DNA of 11,075 bases from CAZFIO01 sp964519585 (GTDB taxonomy: Bacteria > Bacillota > Clostridia > Tissierellales > Tissierellaceae), in NCBI GenBank assembly GCA_964519585.1, contig CAZFIO010000066.1, forward strand, positions 1 through 11,075. The letters run 5' to 3'. Every line of letters begins with the position of its first letter. Position 1 is the first letter of the stretch. Below the pieces are notes generated by a model. It made no database searches. It was not told where the DNA came from and saw only the letters and a list, made by a program, of their open reading frames with translations. Of the stretch, positions 1 to 5,545 are shown piece after piece. The position numbers were made by a program, and so were the translations under genes.

Positions 1-272
1 TAGTCATTATCTGTAGCTACAAATGTTTGCGTTATTGCATATATAACCCCTATAGAACCAATTACTTTGTTTAATAGTTCTTGGTTGCTTGTATCCCTCA
101 TGTACAAATTGTTAAGAGCTAGAAAATCTAAACTAGCAAAAATTAAATTTGACAACTGCCCTTCTACTCCATTATGGTCAAATATCTTTTTCAAATCTAT
201 AATTAGTTTATTTATGTCAGAATCAAAACCATCCTCATATATATCCTCGCCAAAAATGTTATCAAAATTCAT
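1..272 (-). CDS. Hypothetical protein, 3' end beyond window
   Basis: A minus-strand reading frame starts with ATG at 272 and stays open for 90 codons to the left edge, so the C-terminus is missing. The start follows a strong ribosome binding site (AAGGAGGG, about five bases before ATG). The visible protein begins MNFDNIFGEDIYEDGFDSDI, is acidic at the N-terminus, and continues as probable alpha helix with a hydrophobic stretch near residues 73-85 (SIGVIYAITQTF). It lies 48 bases downstream of the 3D-domain gene and is probably the next gene of that operon. I do not recognise a family. A plus-strand frame across the same bases is a shadow: it lacks a ribosome binding site and the minus frame has one. 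Confidence 0.72.
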   Translation of the reverse strand, partial: MNFDNIFGEDIYEDGFDSDINKLIIDLKKIFDHNGVEGQLSNLIFASLDFLALNNLYMRDTSNQELLNKVIGSIGVIYAITQTFVATDND

Positions 273-320
273 TTTATCCCTCCTTAACGTTCTATGTACA
301 GCAGCAAATAATCCATTATC

Positions 321-902
321 CTACTTATCTAAAATAGTTAGTTTGACATATTGCCTACCAAAATCCCATACGATTTGTTCAGTTATCTCGCCGCCAGTAT
401 CCTTGTAAAATATATCTATCCTATTTCCCTTAATTGCCTTGCCTGTATCTCTAGCTGTATATATTCCATTCCAATGCTGCCATTCTTTCTCTATAAATTC
501 AACGTAAACTCTTGTCCCCAATGAAATCACATCAGTATCAACCGCTATAGTCATAGCACTTTCTCTATCTTTACCCATCAATGAATACCCACTAGCAGTT
601 ATACCATATAAAGGATGATTTTCTGATTTACCACAACTACCTATAGTTAAATCATAACTAGTTGCAACAAATAATTCCCTTTCCTTTCCTCTATTTACCC
701 TATCTATTAACTTCCTTTTATTTGTTTCTATATTCAACTGTTGTTTTTCTACGTTCTTTTCAATGTTTTTCTCAACGGCATTAATCTTTTTGGATTCCAT
801 TTTTTCTGGAATATTAGGATTAATGTTATCTTTAACAGGCAACAACATAAAAAAGATAATTGTAACCATTCCTAATAATTTTGTATATAATATGGAAATC
901 AA
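321..902 (-). CDS. Membrane-anchored 3D-domain (MltA/YuiC-type) cell-wall protein
   Basis: From the TTG start chosen here (193 aa), residues 9-23 form a hydrophobic signal or anchor segment. A Lys/Glu/Asn-rich coiled linker (about 33-75) follows, then a 3D domain (about 78-190). The domain shows the expected pattern: ATSYD at 80-84, GKSENHPLYGITASG at 91-105, AVDTDVISLGTRVYVE at 120-135, and ARDTGKAIKGNRIDIF at 150-165, giving conserved aspartates near 122/124, 152 and 163. The 3D domain is a double-psi beta barrel related to the catalytic domain of lytic transglycosylase MltA and to Firmicute YuiC/YocH-type proteins, so action on peptidoglycan outside the membrane is inferred. The start is uncertain: the frame is open to 974, but that overlaps the zinc-ribbon gene by 68 bases. 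TTG 902 sits directly after an AAGGGG sequence with almost no spacing, and ATG 869 would leave only a short hydrophobic segment. Confidence 0.8.
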   Translation of the reverse strand: MISILYTKLLGMVTIIFFMLLPVKDNINPNIPEKMESKKINAVEKNIEKNVEKQQLNIETNKRKLIDRVNRGKERELFVATSYDLTIGSCGKSENHPLYGITASGYSLMGKDRESAMTIAVDTDVISLGTRVYVEFIEKEWQHWNGIYTARDTGKAIKGNRIDIFYKDTGGEITEQIVWDFGRQYVKLTILDK

Positions 903-906
903 CCCC

Positions 907-1110
907 TTAATCGATTTGAATATTAGTAAGCCATGAACCCTCTTTAGAACATATCCTAATATTATCCTCATCAAATTCTAACAAACAATTGCTACAAAAA
1001 TACCCCGTTTTAGTAAAAGTATTTTTACTTACAGCACATCCATGAACTCTTCCCACGGTATTTTTGGACCCACATTTTGGACACCTTGGAAAATCATCTT
1101 TTAATCTCAC
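907..1110 (-). CDS. Small Cys4 zinc-ribbon protein
   Basis: This 67-residue protein has two CxxC knuckles (CPKC at 10-13 and CSNC at 40-43 counted from the GTG start), the usual arrangement of a treble-clef or zinc-ribbon fold. I chose GTG 1110 because AGGAGGGG lies five bases upstream; reading on to 1146 would put the ribosome binding site inside the gene. That site overlaps the stop codon of the upstream membrane-protein gene, so translation is probably coupled. A zinc ribbon this small may bind nucleic acid or a protein partner. The exact role cannot be told from sequence. Confidence 0.75.
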   Translation of the reverse strand: MRLKDDFPRCPKCGSKNTVGRVHGCAVSKNTFTKTGYFCSNCLLEFDEDNIRICSKEGSWLTNIQID

Positions 1111-1121
1111 GCAATCCCCTC

Positions 1122-1664
1122 CTATATGAAAATAAATTGTCCCCACATAATATAAGTTGTAATAGTCAAAACGATACCTATTAAGAACTCAATACTGAAC
1201 ATACTAGTAGTAGTACGAATAGAGAATGGACCAAGTAACTTTAATCGTTTTCTAGTAATAGGATAAAGTAAAGCAACCCCTGAANNNNNNNNNNTATCTA
1301 AAAAGATATGAGTTAAAATTCCGATAAAAATAGAATAAGCTAATAATACATTTGCACCTTTTTGAATAGCAGTATAGTATAAAATGAAATAAGACAATAA
1401 AGAGAGAAATACGGCACCAGCTATAGAGTGAGTAAATTCTCTATGCCTAGTTAGTTTCGTTACAATAAATCCAATAGGCTTTACTTTTCTTGAAATAATA
1501 CTTTTTGGATGGTCTATGTCTGGAAGTAAGGATCCAACAATTAATCCCACAGAAGCAATTATTAATGTTTCTTTATTACTTAAATCAATATTTAATAAGT
1601 GGGTATTATTTAATGCAATATACCCTAACGTAAGTCCGCCTACTACATGAGTTCTCCCTAACAT
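1122..1664 (-). CDS. YdjM-like membrane-bound metal-dependent hydrolase family protein (DUF457)
   Basis: This 180-residue protein is predicted to be integral to the membrane, with four or so hydrophobic segments (about 35-48, 82-100, 105-120, 155-172). The family's polar motifs are all present: TH near 5-6, PDIDHP at 48-53, HREFTHS at 74-80 and HIFLD at 119-123, which place conserved His and Asp residues at the membrane face. E. coli YdjM is an SOS-regulated member; the biochemical reaction of the family is not firmly known. The start is ATG 1664 with AAAGGAGATGATAGT before it; upstream in-frame Met codons lack such a site. Ten Ns (1285-1294) fall in codons 124-127. The frame is the same on both sides and the family spacing D-x4-SG is kept, so the run probably stands for about ten real bases. 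It is the first gene of the left operon. Confidence 0.85.
   Translation of the reverse strand: MLGRTHVVGGLTLGYIALNNTHLLNIDLSNKETLIIASVGLIVGSLLPDIDHPKSIISRKVKPIGFIVTKLTRHREFTHSIAGAVFLSLLSYFILYYTAIQKGANVLLAYSIFIGILTHIFLDXXXXSGVALLYPITRKRLKLLGPFSIRTTTSMFSIEFLIGIVLTITTYIMWGQFIFI
1285..1294. other. Unresolved bases (10 N) inside the YdjM-like gene
   Basis: Ten ambiguous bases interrupt the codons between HIFLD and SGVALLYP. Reading continues in the same frame with normal family spacing, so no large missing insert is implied. Confidence 0.95.
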
Positions 1665-1710
1665 ACTATCATCTCCTTTCACTAAATCATAAATAATACA
1701 TAAGTATATC

Positions 1711-1741
1711 ATCTTCCTATAATACTAAATTATAAGAAGAT
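1711..1741. promoter_or_regulatory. Inverted repeat over the -10 region of the left operon (possible operator)
   Basis: ATCTTCCTATAA (1711-1722) and TTATAAGAAGAT (1730-1741) form 12-base arms with one mismatch and a 7-base loop. The right arm contains most of the -10 hexamer of the minus-strand promoter, and the left arm covers the expected transcription start. This position suits a repressor operator, or a hairpin at the very 5' end of the transcript. No specific regulator can be assigned. Confidence 0.55.
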
Positions 1742-1757
1742 AGGTAGGAGCTGACAA
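1729..1757 (-). promoter_or_regulatory. Sigma-A promoter of the left minus-strand operon
   Basis: Read on the minus strand, TTGTCA (1757-1752), a 17-base spacer and TATAAT (1734-1729) match the housekeeping consensus at 11 of 12 positions. Transcription would start near 1722 and run left through the YdjM-like, zinc-ribbon and 3D-domain genes and the edge gene. The element overlaps the inverted repeat at 1711-1741. Confidence 0.75.
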
Positions 1758-1772
1758 CCCGCATATCCTACA
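1745..1772. repeat. Short stem-loop next to the left-operon -35 box
   Basis: TAGGA near 1745-1749 and TCCTA near 1767-1771 can pair around a loop that includes the -35 sequence. It may be regulatory or chance. There is no U-run on the plus strand long enough to call a terminator. The rest of 1773-1860 shows no gene or clear signal. Confidence 0.25.
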
Positions 1773-1863
1773 CCTTTTAGACATAAAACTGTTAGCTGTT
1801 AATTGAAAATAAGCCATTTTCTTATAATTAGTTTACATTGTTCCTATTTAGATTAAACATAAA

Positions 1864-1900
1864 TTATAACTATATATTAATTATAACATAAATATATTAA
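1864..1900. repeat. Two imperfect AT-rich tandem units upstream of the RHH gene
   Basis: TTATAAC followed by an AT-rich tail ending TATATTAA occurs twice in a row: 1864-1880, and 1881-1900 with a few extra bases. Such units upstream of a promoter can be regulator-binding sites or iterons. In DNA this AT-rich chance is also possible, so this is only suggestive. Confidence 0.35.
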
Positions 1901-1904
1901 TCTT

Positions 1905-1920
1905 ACAACAATATTGTTGT
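1905..1920. promoter_or_regulatory. Perfect 16-bp palindrome (putative operator)
   Basis: ACAACAATATTGTTGT is a perfect palindrome. It ends at the first base of the likely -35 box of the RHH gene promoter. RHH regulators commonly bind short palindromes at their own promoters, so autoregulation is a reasonable inference. An 11-base part of the same sequence (TTACAACAATA) recurs at the promoter at 8035-8063. Confidence 0.65.
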
Positions 1921-1948
1921 GGAAAAAATAATATATTTATGTTATAAT
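1920..1948 (+). promoter_or_regulatory. Promoter of the RHH regulator gene
   Basis: TATAAT at 1943-1948 is a perfect -10 box. With a 17-base spacer the -35 is TGGAAA (1920-1925), matching four of six consensus bases. A weak -35 directly beside the palindrome is typical of a regulated promoter. Transcription would start near 1955, a short distance before the AGGAGG at 1967-1972. Confidence 0.65.
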
Positions 1949-1978
1949 GATTTTAATTATATAAATAGGAGGAAACAT

Positions 1979-2245
1979 ATGAATAATTCAGAGATTAAAG
2001 ATATACCCATAATATCAATAAAGACTATTGAAAAAAATACCTCTAAAAGTTATACAGATACTCAATCAAATATCGATACTTTAACTAAAGTAGCTGAAAT
2101 AACAGGCAGAAGTTTTAACGATGTATTAAAACAAATAGTAAGTAACTTTATCATTAATGGAAAAATATATAATCCAGAAGAAGATAAATACTACGGAATA
2201 GAAGAAATGTTAAAAAAGCATAAAGAAACTAATGTGGAGAAGTAA
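1979..2245 (+). CDS. Putative ribbon-helix-helix DNA-binding protein
   Basis: This 88-residue protein starts at ATG 1979, six bases after a perfect AGGAGG; an in-frame ATG-like start at 1919 lies inside the promoter and is rejected. The core has the RHH layout: a short beta strand (IPIISIKTI, 9-17), a helix (NIDTLTKVAEIT, 31-42), a GRS turn (43-45) and a second helix (SFNDVLKQIVSNFI, 45-58). This resembles CopG/Arc/ParG-type DNA-binding dimers. The C-terminal 30 residues are charged. It is the only intact plus-strand gene and has a palindromic operator-like site at its own promoter. It could regulate its own transcription or, as in some plasmids, act in copy control or partition. The fold call is moderate because RHH domains are short and diverge quickly. 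Confidence 0.65.
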   Translation: MNNSEIKDIPIISIKTIEKNTSKSYTDTQSNIDTLTKVAEITGRSFNDVLKQIVSNFIINGKIYNPEEDKYYGIEEMLKKHKETNVEK

Positions 2246-2249
2246 GGGT

Positions 2250-2259
2250 NNNNNNNNNN
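2250..2259. other. Unresolved bases (10 N)
   Basis: Ten ambiguous bases follow the stop of the RHH gene. If this is a scaffold gap of arbitrary length, unknown sequence may be missing between the RHH gene and the decayed XRE gene. Confidence 0.95.
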
Positions 2260-2291
2260 ATTATATGTCTCAAAATAAAAGGAGAAAGCAC

Positions 2292-2489
2292 ATGTCTAAT
2301 TTTAGCATTAGAATAAAAGAGCTTAGAGCTGAAAAAGGAATCTATCAAAAAGAATTAGCTTATATTTAAAATTTATTAATGGCAGCCCATGAACTTTTAC
2401 TTTCAAGAATTGTGGTTAGAATATCCGAAAAAGAAAAGAAAAAGATGATAAAGATATTAAAACTTATATTTGAGGATTGTTTTTCTTAA
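2292..2489 (+). pseudogene. Decayed XRE-type HTH regulator
   Basis: A ribosome binding site (AAGGAGAAAGC) precedes ATG 2292. The first 25 residues (SIRIKELRAEKGIYQKELA within them) are the start of a Cro/CI-type HTH, but TAA at 2367-2369 ends the frame. The same frame continues after the stop for 39 codons to TAA 2489 with a charged C-terminal piece (VRISEKEKKKMIKILKLIF). A functional HTH needs about 55 residues, so the recognition helix is missing: an internal deletion plus an in-frame stop is the simplest reading. The remnant lies next to an N run, so an assembly fault is a possible alternative. A new short protein from ATG 2379 cannot be excluded, but there is no ribosome binding site. Confidence 0.6.
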
Positions 2490-2560
2490 ATCTTTTATAT
2501 AAATATTGTTTTAAAAAAAATGACCCTTAAATAGCTATTATATTGCGTTTTAATATCGCA

Positions 2561-2590
2561 TTGATACATATATGTATTGTTTGATACATA
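2561..2590. repeat. Direct repeat and palindrome, TTGATACATA motif
   Basis: TTGATACATA occurs at 2561-2570 and again at 2581-2590, exactly 20 bases apart (two helix turns). The first copy also lies in a perfect 14-bp palindrome, ATACATATATGTAT (2564-2577). This spacing puts both motifs on the same face of DNA and suggests cooperative protein binding. It lies in the gene-free stretch between the decayed XRE gene and the operon terminator; otherwise 2490-2639 shows nothing recognisable. Confidence 0.5.
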
Positions 2591-2639
2591 AAGCCCTTAA
2601 AACGGAGAAATGGCCTTCTGAGTGACAACATGTGAAAAA

Positions 2640-2685
2640 CCAGGGTGATTATGGAAAAATAAGCTACTTTCCATGATTAACCTGG
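2640..2685 (-). terminator. Intrinsic terminator of the AcrVA2-like operon
   Basis: On the minus strand CCAGGTTAATCATGGAAA (2685-2668) pairs with TTTCCATAATCACCCTGG (2657-2640) around a 10-base loop. There are three non-Watson-Crick positions, two of which are wobble pairs depending on strand. The stem is followed on the minus strand by TTTTT. It lies about 55 bases after the stop of the AcrVA2-like gene, the expected place for the end of the transcript. Confidence 0.7.
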
Positions 2686-2740
2686 ATACTTTCGATAAAA
2701 TATACTATAATAGTCAAAATTATTAACAACATTATAGAAA

Positions 2741-3778
2741 TTACTTGACTGGATGTATAACAATTGGATGGTCATCATCCTTATTGACTCCTATTGGTGT
2801 CGGTGGTATCCAATGAACTATCAACTCTCTATTCCCATCCCTTGGTCCCTTCCAAAAACTATGCCAATGTGCCCTTCTTAAATGTGGTCTTGGACTTGCT
2901 TTCTTTTTCAATATTTCTTCGCCATCTTTTTTGTTTTCTAAGTCTGTCTTTTTGCCTACTCCTTGCCTTAAAACTTCGGTATTTCTATATCTTCTAATAG
3001 TGCTGCCAATCCGCTGACCTACATTCCAATATTTTGGAGCCTTGACAGAATCAATTACTCCACTGCGTTTAATTTTATCTCTCGGATGTATAGGTTTTTT
3101 TGAGATATCAATGTTTTCAGCACTAAGGTATAAAACCAGTTGTAAGAATGGAAGGATTTCTCTAGAATAGTCTATATACGGTAGCTGAATCTCTGAATAA
3201 ATACTAGCTTGTCTGTGGGACTCTTTTTGCATTTTTTCTAACCCTTCTTCAAGTGTCCAATTTCCGAGATGCACCGCAAAGGGAATATTTCTTCCATCTT
3301 CCAAAAGAAATACAAATCTTAATTCTTCTCTAAAATCATTCATATCTTGTTCTAAATGAGCGAAAAAACCATCTATAGAGCTACCTGCCCACTTTGCGGT
3401 ATGTGTTTCTATATAAACACAATATTCTGGTAGCCTTTTCAGCACATCACAAGGCAACTCATCATCCATAGGTTGATTGACTAACGACTCATACAAATCA
3501 TAGTCAAACCTATAAACTCCTTGCGATAATTTCCATGTTGCAGCAGCCGTTATAACAGCTGGACTTATCCCTTTGTCAATTACTGGCAATAGCCTATTGT
3601 CTCCGCCTGTAGCTATAGCTACCCCTGCCGCTATAGGCAAATAACACCAGTCAGCCCAATTGGGTAAATTTACACCCTTTCCTTTTCTAAACATTTTTAC
3701 TTGTCTCCAGGCATTCGGATACAATTTCCCAATATCACTTAAAATTTGTTTTGGTTTAAATACTTTACTTTTATCCAT
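2741..3778 (-). CDS. AcrVA2-family protein (putative type V-A anti-CRISPR homologue)
   Basis: This 345-residue protein matches, from memory of the Moraxella bovoculi AcrVA2 sequence (about 322 aa), in several ordered blocks. These are YRFDYDLYESL at 89-99 (AcrVA2 has YQLDEEIIK), LPEYCVYIE at 116-124 (LPDWCVYVD), GQRIGSTIRRY at 254-264 (GERLGGEVRRY) and the C-terminal RPHLRRAHWHSFWKG at 297-311 (RPHIRRGHWHGYWQG). Length and block order agree, so homology is likely. AcrVA2 blocks type V-A CRISPR by lowering Cas12a production rather than by the direct mechanisms of AcrVA1, AcrVA4 and AcrVA5; whether this distant relative targets Cas12a is inference. The insert at 267-296 is Lys-rich and the tail (331-345) ends in an Asp/His/Val stretch. 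ATG 3778 has AAAGGATGG upstream. It is the last gene of its operon, 23 bases after an HTH gene. Confidence 0.82.
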   Translation of the reverse strand: MDKSKVFKPKQILSDIGKLYPNAWRQVKMFRKGKGVNLPNWADWCYLPIAAGVAIATGGDNRLLPVIDKGISPAVITAAATWKLSQGVYRFDYDLYESLVNQPMDDELPCDVLKRLPEYCVYIETHTAKWAGSSIDGFFAHLEQDMNDFREELRFVFLLEDGRNIPFAVHLGNWTLEEGLEKMQKESHRQASIYSEIQLPYIDYSREILPFLQLVLYLSAENIDISKKPIHPRDKIKRSGVIDSVKAPKYWNVGQRIGSTIRRYRNTEVLRQGVGKKTDLENKKDGEEILKKKASPRPHLRRAHWHSFWKGPRDGNRELIVHWIPPTPIGVNKDDDHPIVIHPVK

Positions 3779-3801
3779 GAAACCATCCTTTTCTCATTAT
3801 A

Positions 3802-4167
3802 TTATCTACTTTTTTCATAGTTTAAAACATCAAAATCATTTGATATTAGTATATTAACCATATTTATATTATTTTTCTCCATATATTCATTGATATCATC
3901 TTCTATATAATCAAGTATATTTTCTACATTTCCAATGGCCATAACAGTAATTCCGTTAATAGCCAAAAATATCATTTGACCTTCATCGGCATATATTTCT
4001 TTTATCATACCTTCCTCTAATTTGTGTTTAATGAGATCAACCAAGTATGGAGGCGGATTCCTTCTTCCGCTCTCCCAATTTTCGATGCTTCTTTTTGGGA
4101 TGCCCAAGTATTTAGAGAATTCCCGTTGTGTTTTCCCTGCCTTTATTCTTAATTCTTTAATAGTCAT
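3802..4167 (-). CDS. HTH-domain regulator, possible Aca-like partner of the AcrVA2-like gene
   Basis: The first 50 residues form an XRE/Cro-type helix-turn-helix: TIKELRIKAGKTQREFSKYL (2-21), then GIPKRSIENWESGRRNPPPY (22-41), with the typical W-E-x-G-R-R-x-P-P end. The remaining 70 residues include a mixed alpha/beta part (MIFLAINGITVMAIGNVENI, 65-84) of unknown fold, perhaps for dimerisation or ligand sensing. I chose ATG 4167 because AAAGGAAG lies just upstream; TTG 4185 would sit in that site. It is directly upstream of the AcrVA2-like gene. Anti-CRISPR loci often carry an HTH protein (Aca) that represses the acr promoter; membership of a named Aca family is not claimed. It may autoregulate the promoter at 5453-5481. 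Confidence 0.82.
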   Translation of the reverse strand: MTIKELRIKAGKTQREFSKYLGIPKRSIENWESGRRNPPPYLVDLIKHKLEEGMIKEIYADEGQMIFLAINGITVMAIGNVENILDYIEDDINEYMEKNNINMVNILISNDFDVLNYEKSR

Positions 4168-4181
4168 CTGTGCACTTCCTT

Positions 4182-4811
4182 TCAATGTGTATGCGTTCTT
4201 GTTTTAGTTATATTCCCTTTACCGTCAATCCATTCCGTGACTATGTCTAAGTCACATTCGGATACTGTGCCGTCACAAGGTGCATTGTAGGTTCTTACTT
4301 CTACTTTGTGGCCCAAGACCTTGGCTTGAGCCTTTAATTCCTCTAATCTTTCCGTTTTTTCTATTTCCTTTTTAGCTTTTTTCGCCGCCTTTTCTTCAAG
4401 GATCGGCCTTGCATATTCTCTAGCTTGTGTGGCAGTGAACTCTTTTCCTAGGGCATCCACTAGTTCCTTACTTACCTTTACCCCCCAACCTAGGATGTAT
4501 TTACCCAATCCTAGGTCCTCAATTAATTCACTATTCTGTATGACCATGTAATCGGACAGGTATTCCCCGTCCTTCCATACTATTTTTATATTTCTCTCCT
4601 TGGCTTGTAACTTTTCAAGCCTTTTTTGCTCTTCTTTCTCCTCTCTGATTGCTAATAACTCTTTTATTATTTCTTCTCTGTTAGCTTTTATAAAGCTAAC
4701 TTCCTTCGCGTTTGGAGCATTCTTTTTGTCGATTTCGATGACCCTTTTGCCATCTCTCATGCCTGTTCTCATTTCCAGCTTTTTAATTAATTCTCTTATT
4801 TCCTTTTTCAT
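4182..4811 (-). CDS. Coiled-coil hypothetical protein
   Basis: This 209-residue, highly charged protein starts at ATG 4811 with GGAGAGGGAAAGA upstream. It has a Lys/Glu-rich helical region (about 45-73), a central part with several Gly and Trp (KDGEYLSDYMVIQ, GKYILGWGVKV), a second Lys/Glu coiled-coil-like helix (about 133-165) and a C-terminal segment with two Cys and a THTH end. No enzyme motif is evident. The stop is 14 bases before the start of the HTH gene, so they are cotranscribed. Genes in acr operons are often further inhibitors or regulators, but function here is unknown. Confidence 0.75.
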   Translation of the reverse strand: MKKEIRELIKKLEMRTGMRDGKRVIEIDKKNAPNAKEVSFIKANREEIIKELLAIREEKEEQKRLEKLQAKERNIKIVWKDGEYLSDYMVIQNSELIEDLGLGKYILGWGVKVSKELVDALGKEFTATQAREYARPILEEKAAKKAKKEIEKTERLEELKAQAKVLGHKVEVRTYNAPCDGTVSECDLDIVTEWIDGKGNITKTRTHTH

Positions 4812-4829
4812 TCTTTCCCTCTCCTTTGT

Positions 4830-5135
4830 TTATTTCCAACTTAGTTTATAATAATAAAAATCATTACTTCTGGATATATATTCTTCTATGGATTCCTGAT
4901 AGTTTTTAGCCTCTAGTAAATACATATCTTTTTCTTCGTCATATTTCTCATTATCTTCCCAATACCTGTCTTTGTCTATTTCGTTTATGTCCCATAATTT
5001 ATTCCATATTTCTTTGAATGTATCCCCTTCGACAGTTTTCACTGTCTTTAAATTTGTTGGGCTCCCTACTACAAAGTACTTACAATTTTCTTTCTCTAGT
5101 TCCTTAAACTTTAATTCATATTTTTCCTTTAACAT
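4830..5135 (-). CDS. Small acidic hypothetical protein
   Basis: This 101-residue protein is rich in Glu, Lys, Tyr and Trp, with an N-terminal helix (LKEKYELKFKELEKENCKYF), a middle segment GDTFKEIWNKLWDINEIDKD and an acidic C-terminal helix ending in a Tyr-rich tail. The ATG at 5135 follows AAAGGAGAGGTTGAA, a strong site. It lies 18 bases before the coiled-coil gene in the same operon. I know no family; the size and charge resemble phage-encoded inhibitors or accessory proteins, which is only an impression. Confidence 0.7.
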   Translation of the reverse strand: MLKEKYELKFKELEKENCKYFVVGSPTNLKTVKTVEGDTFKEIWNKLWDINEIDKDRYWEDNEKYDEEKDMYLLEAKNYQESIEEYISRSNDFYYYKLSWK

Positions 5136-5238
5136 TTCAACCTCTCCTTTGTTTTTTATTTGTTATCTTTTCTCGGCAGTTTTCAACTCCCTACCCAATA
5201 TCGATTCTTTCTTCAATTTATTAACAAACCTATAATCT

Positions 5239-5409
5239 CTAATTTTCCCACTCTGTCCAGTAACTATCAGTATTTTCGCATATCCTTTCCCATTCTTCTT
5301 CTGTATAGACCTTATTAAGGCACCCGTCAGAGCAGTAATACTCTAACCCTGCGTCTATACAATATCCTGCCAGTAAATTTTCTTTCCCACAAACATTACA
5401 TTTTCTCAT
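5239..5409 (-). CDS. Small zinc-finger-like protein, first gene of the acr operon
   Basis: This 56-residue gene starts at ATG 5409 after a strong AAGGAGG. Four cysteines form two knuckles: CNVC (4-7) and CSDGC (26-30), with an extra Cys at 17 and 44, typical of a small zinc-binding domain. The second half (TEEEWERICENTDSYWTEWE, 36-55) is acidic and aromatic, with the YWT-W pattern I recall in short phage or plasmid proteins of Firmicutes. Codon use and the ribosome binding site support a real gene although it is very short. It is the first gene after the promoter at 5453-5481. The role is unknown; an interaction domain is likely. Confidence 0.78.
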   Translation of the reverse strand: MRKCNVCGKENLLAGYCIDAGLEYYCSDGCLNKVYTEEEWERICENTDSYWTEWEN

Positions 5410-5452
5410 ACTTTTCCTCCTTACTCTTATTTGTCTCCTACCCTTTGATTAT

Positions 5453-5481
5453 ATTATATCACCCATTGGCGTATATGTCAA
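5453..5481 (-). promoter_or_regulatory. Perfect-consensus sigma-A promoter of the AcrVA2-like operon
   Basis: On the minus strand TTGACA (5481-5476), a 17-base spacer and TATAAT (5458-5453) match consensus at all twelve positions. Transcription would start near 5446 and run through the zinc-finger, 101-aa, 209-aa, HTH and AcrVA2-like genes to the terminator at 2640-2685. A very strong promoter combined with an HTH gene in the same operon fits the known logic of anti-CRISPR loci: early burst expression followed by repression. Confidence 0.85.
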
Positions 5482-5517
5482 TACTTATATAGAATGATTA
5501 AAAATATTTTACAAATA

Positions 5518-5545
5518 AAAAGAAGAGACTTAAGCCTCTTCTTTT
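5518..5545. terminator. Bidirectional-looking intrinsic terminator of operon 4
   Basis: AAAAGAAGAG (5518-5527) and CTCTTCTTTT (5536-5545) form a perfect 10-bp stem with an 8-base loop. On the minus strand the arms end in a T-rich stretch, so it can terminate the operon that comes from 8063; with A and T runs on both sides it may also work on the plus strand. The stop codon of the frameshifted last gene (5530-5532) lies inside the loop. Confidence 0.7.

Noticed and set aside
67..408. Plus-strand open frame of 113 codons
   Set aside because: It lies opposite two minus-strand genes with strong ribosome binding sites, has no site of its own, and its Ser/Pro/Leu-rich product looks like a shadow.
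1864..1920. Plasmid replication origin with iterons
   Set aside because: Only two imperfect AT-rich units are present and there is no replication initiator gene in the window.
1919..1978. Extended N-terminus of the RHH protein from 1919
   Set aside because: The extension covers the -10 box and the AGGAGG site; ATG 1979 is correctly spaced after that site.
2794..2997. Plus-strand 67-codon frame with a hydrophobic tail
   Set aside because: It is antisense to the conserved C-terminus of the AcrVA2-like gene and lacks a ribosome binding site.
3802..4811. Toxin-antitoxin pair formed by the HTH gene and the 209-aa gene
   Set aside because: The 209-aa protein has no toxin motif, and its size and order do not fit a known HTH-linked toxin family.
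4600..4851. Plus-strand frame encoding a hydrophobic Phe/Ser/Leu-rich protein, like a small membrane protein
   Set aside because: It is the antisense of the Lys/Glu-rich region of the 209-aa gene; such runs give false hydrophobic frames on the opposite strand.
4972..5235. Plus-strand 87-codon frame
   Set aside because: It is antisense to the 101-aa gene, with the same shadow composition and no start signal.
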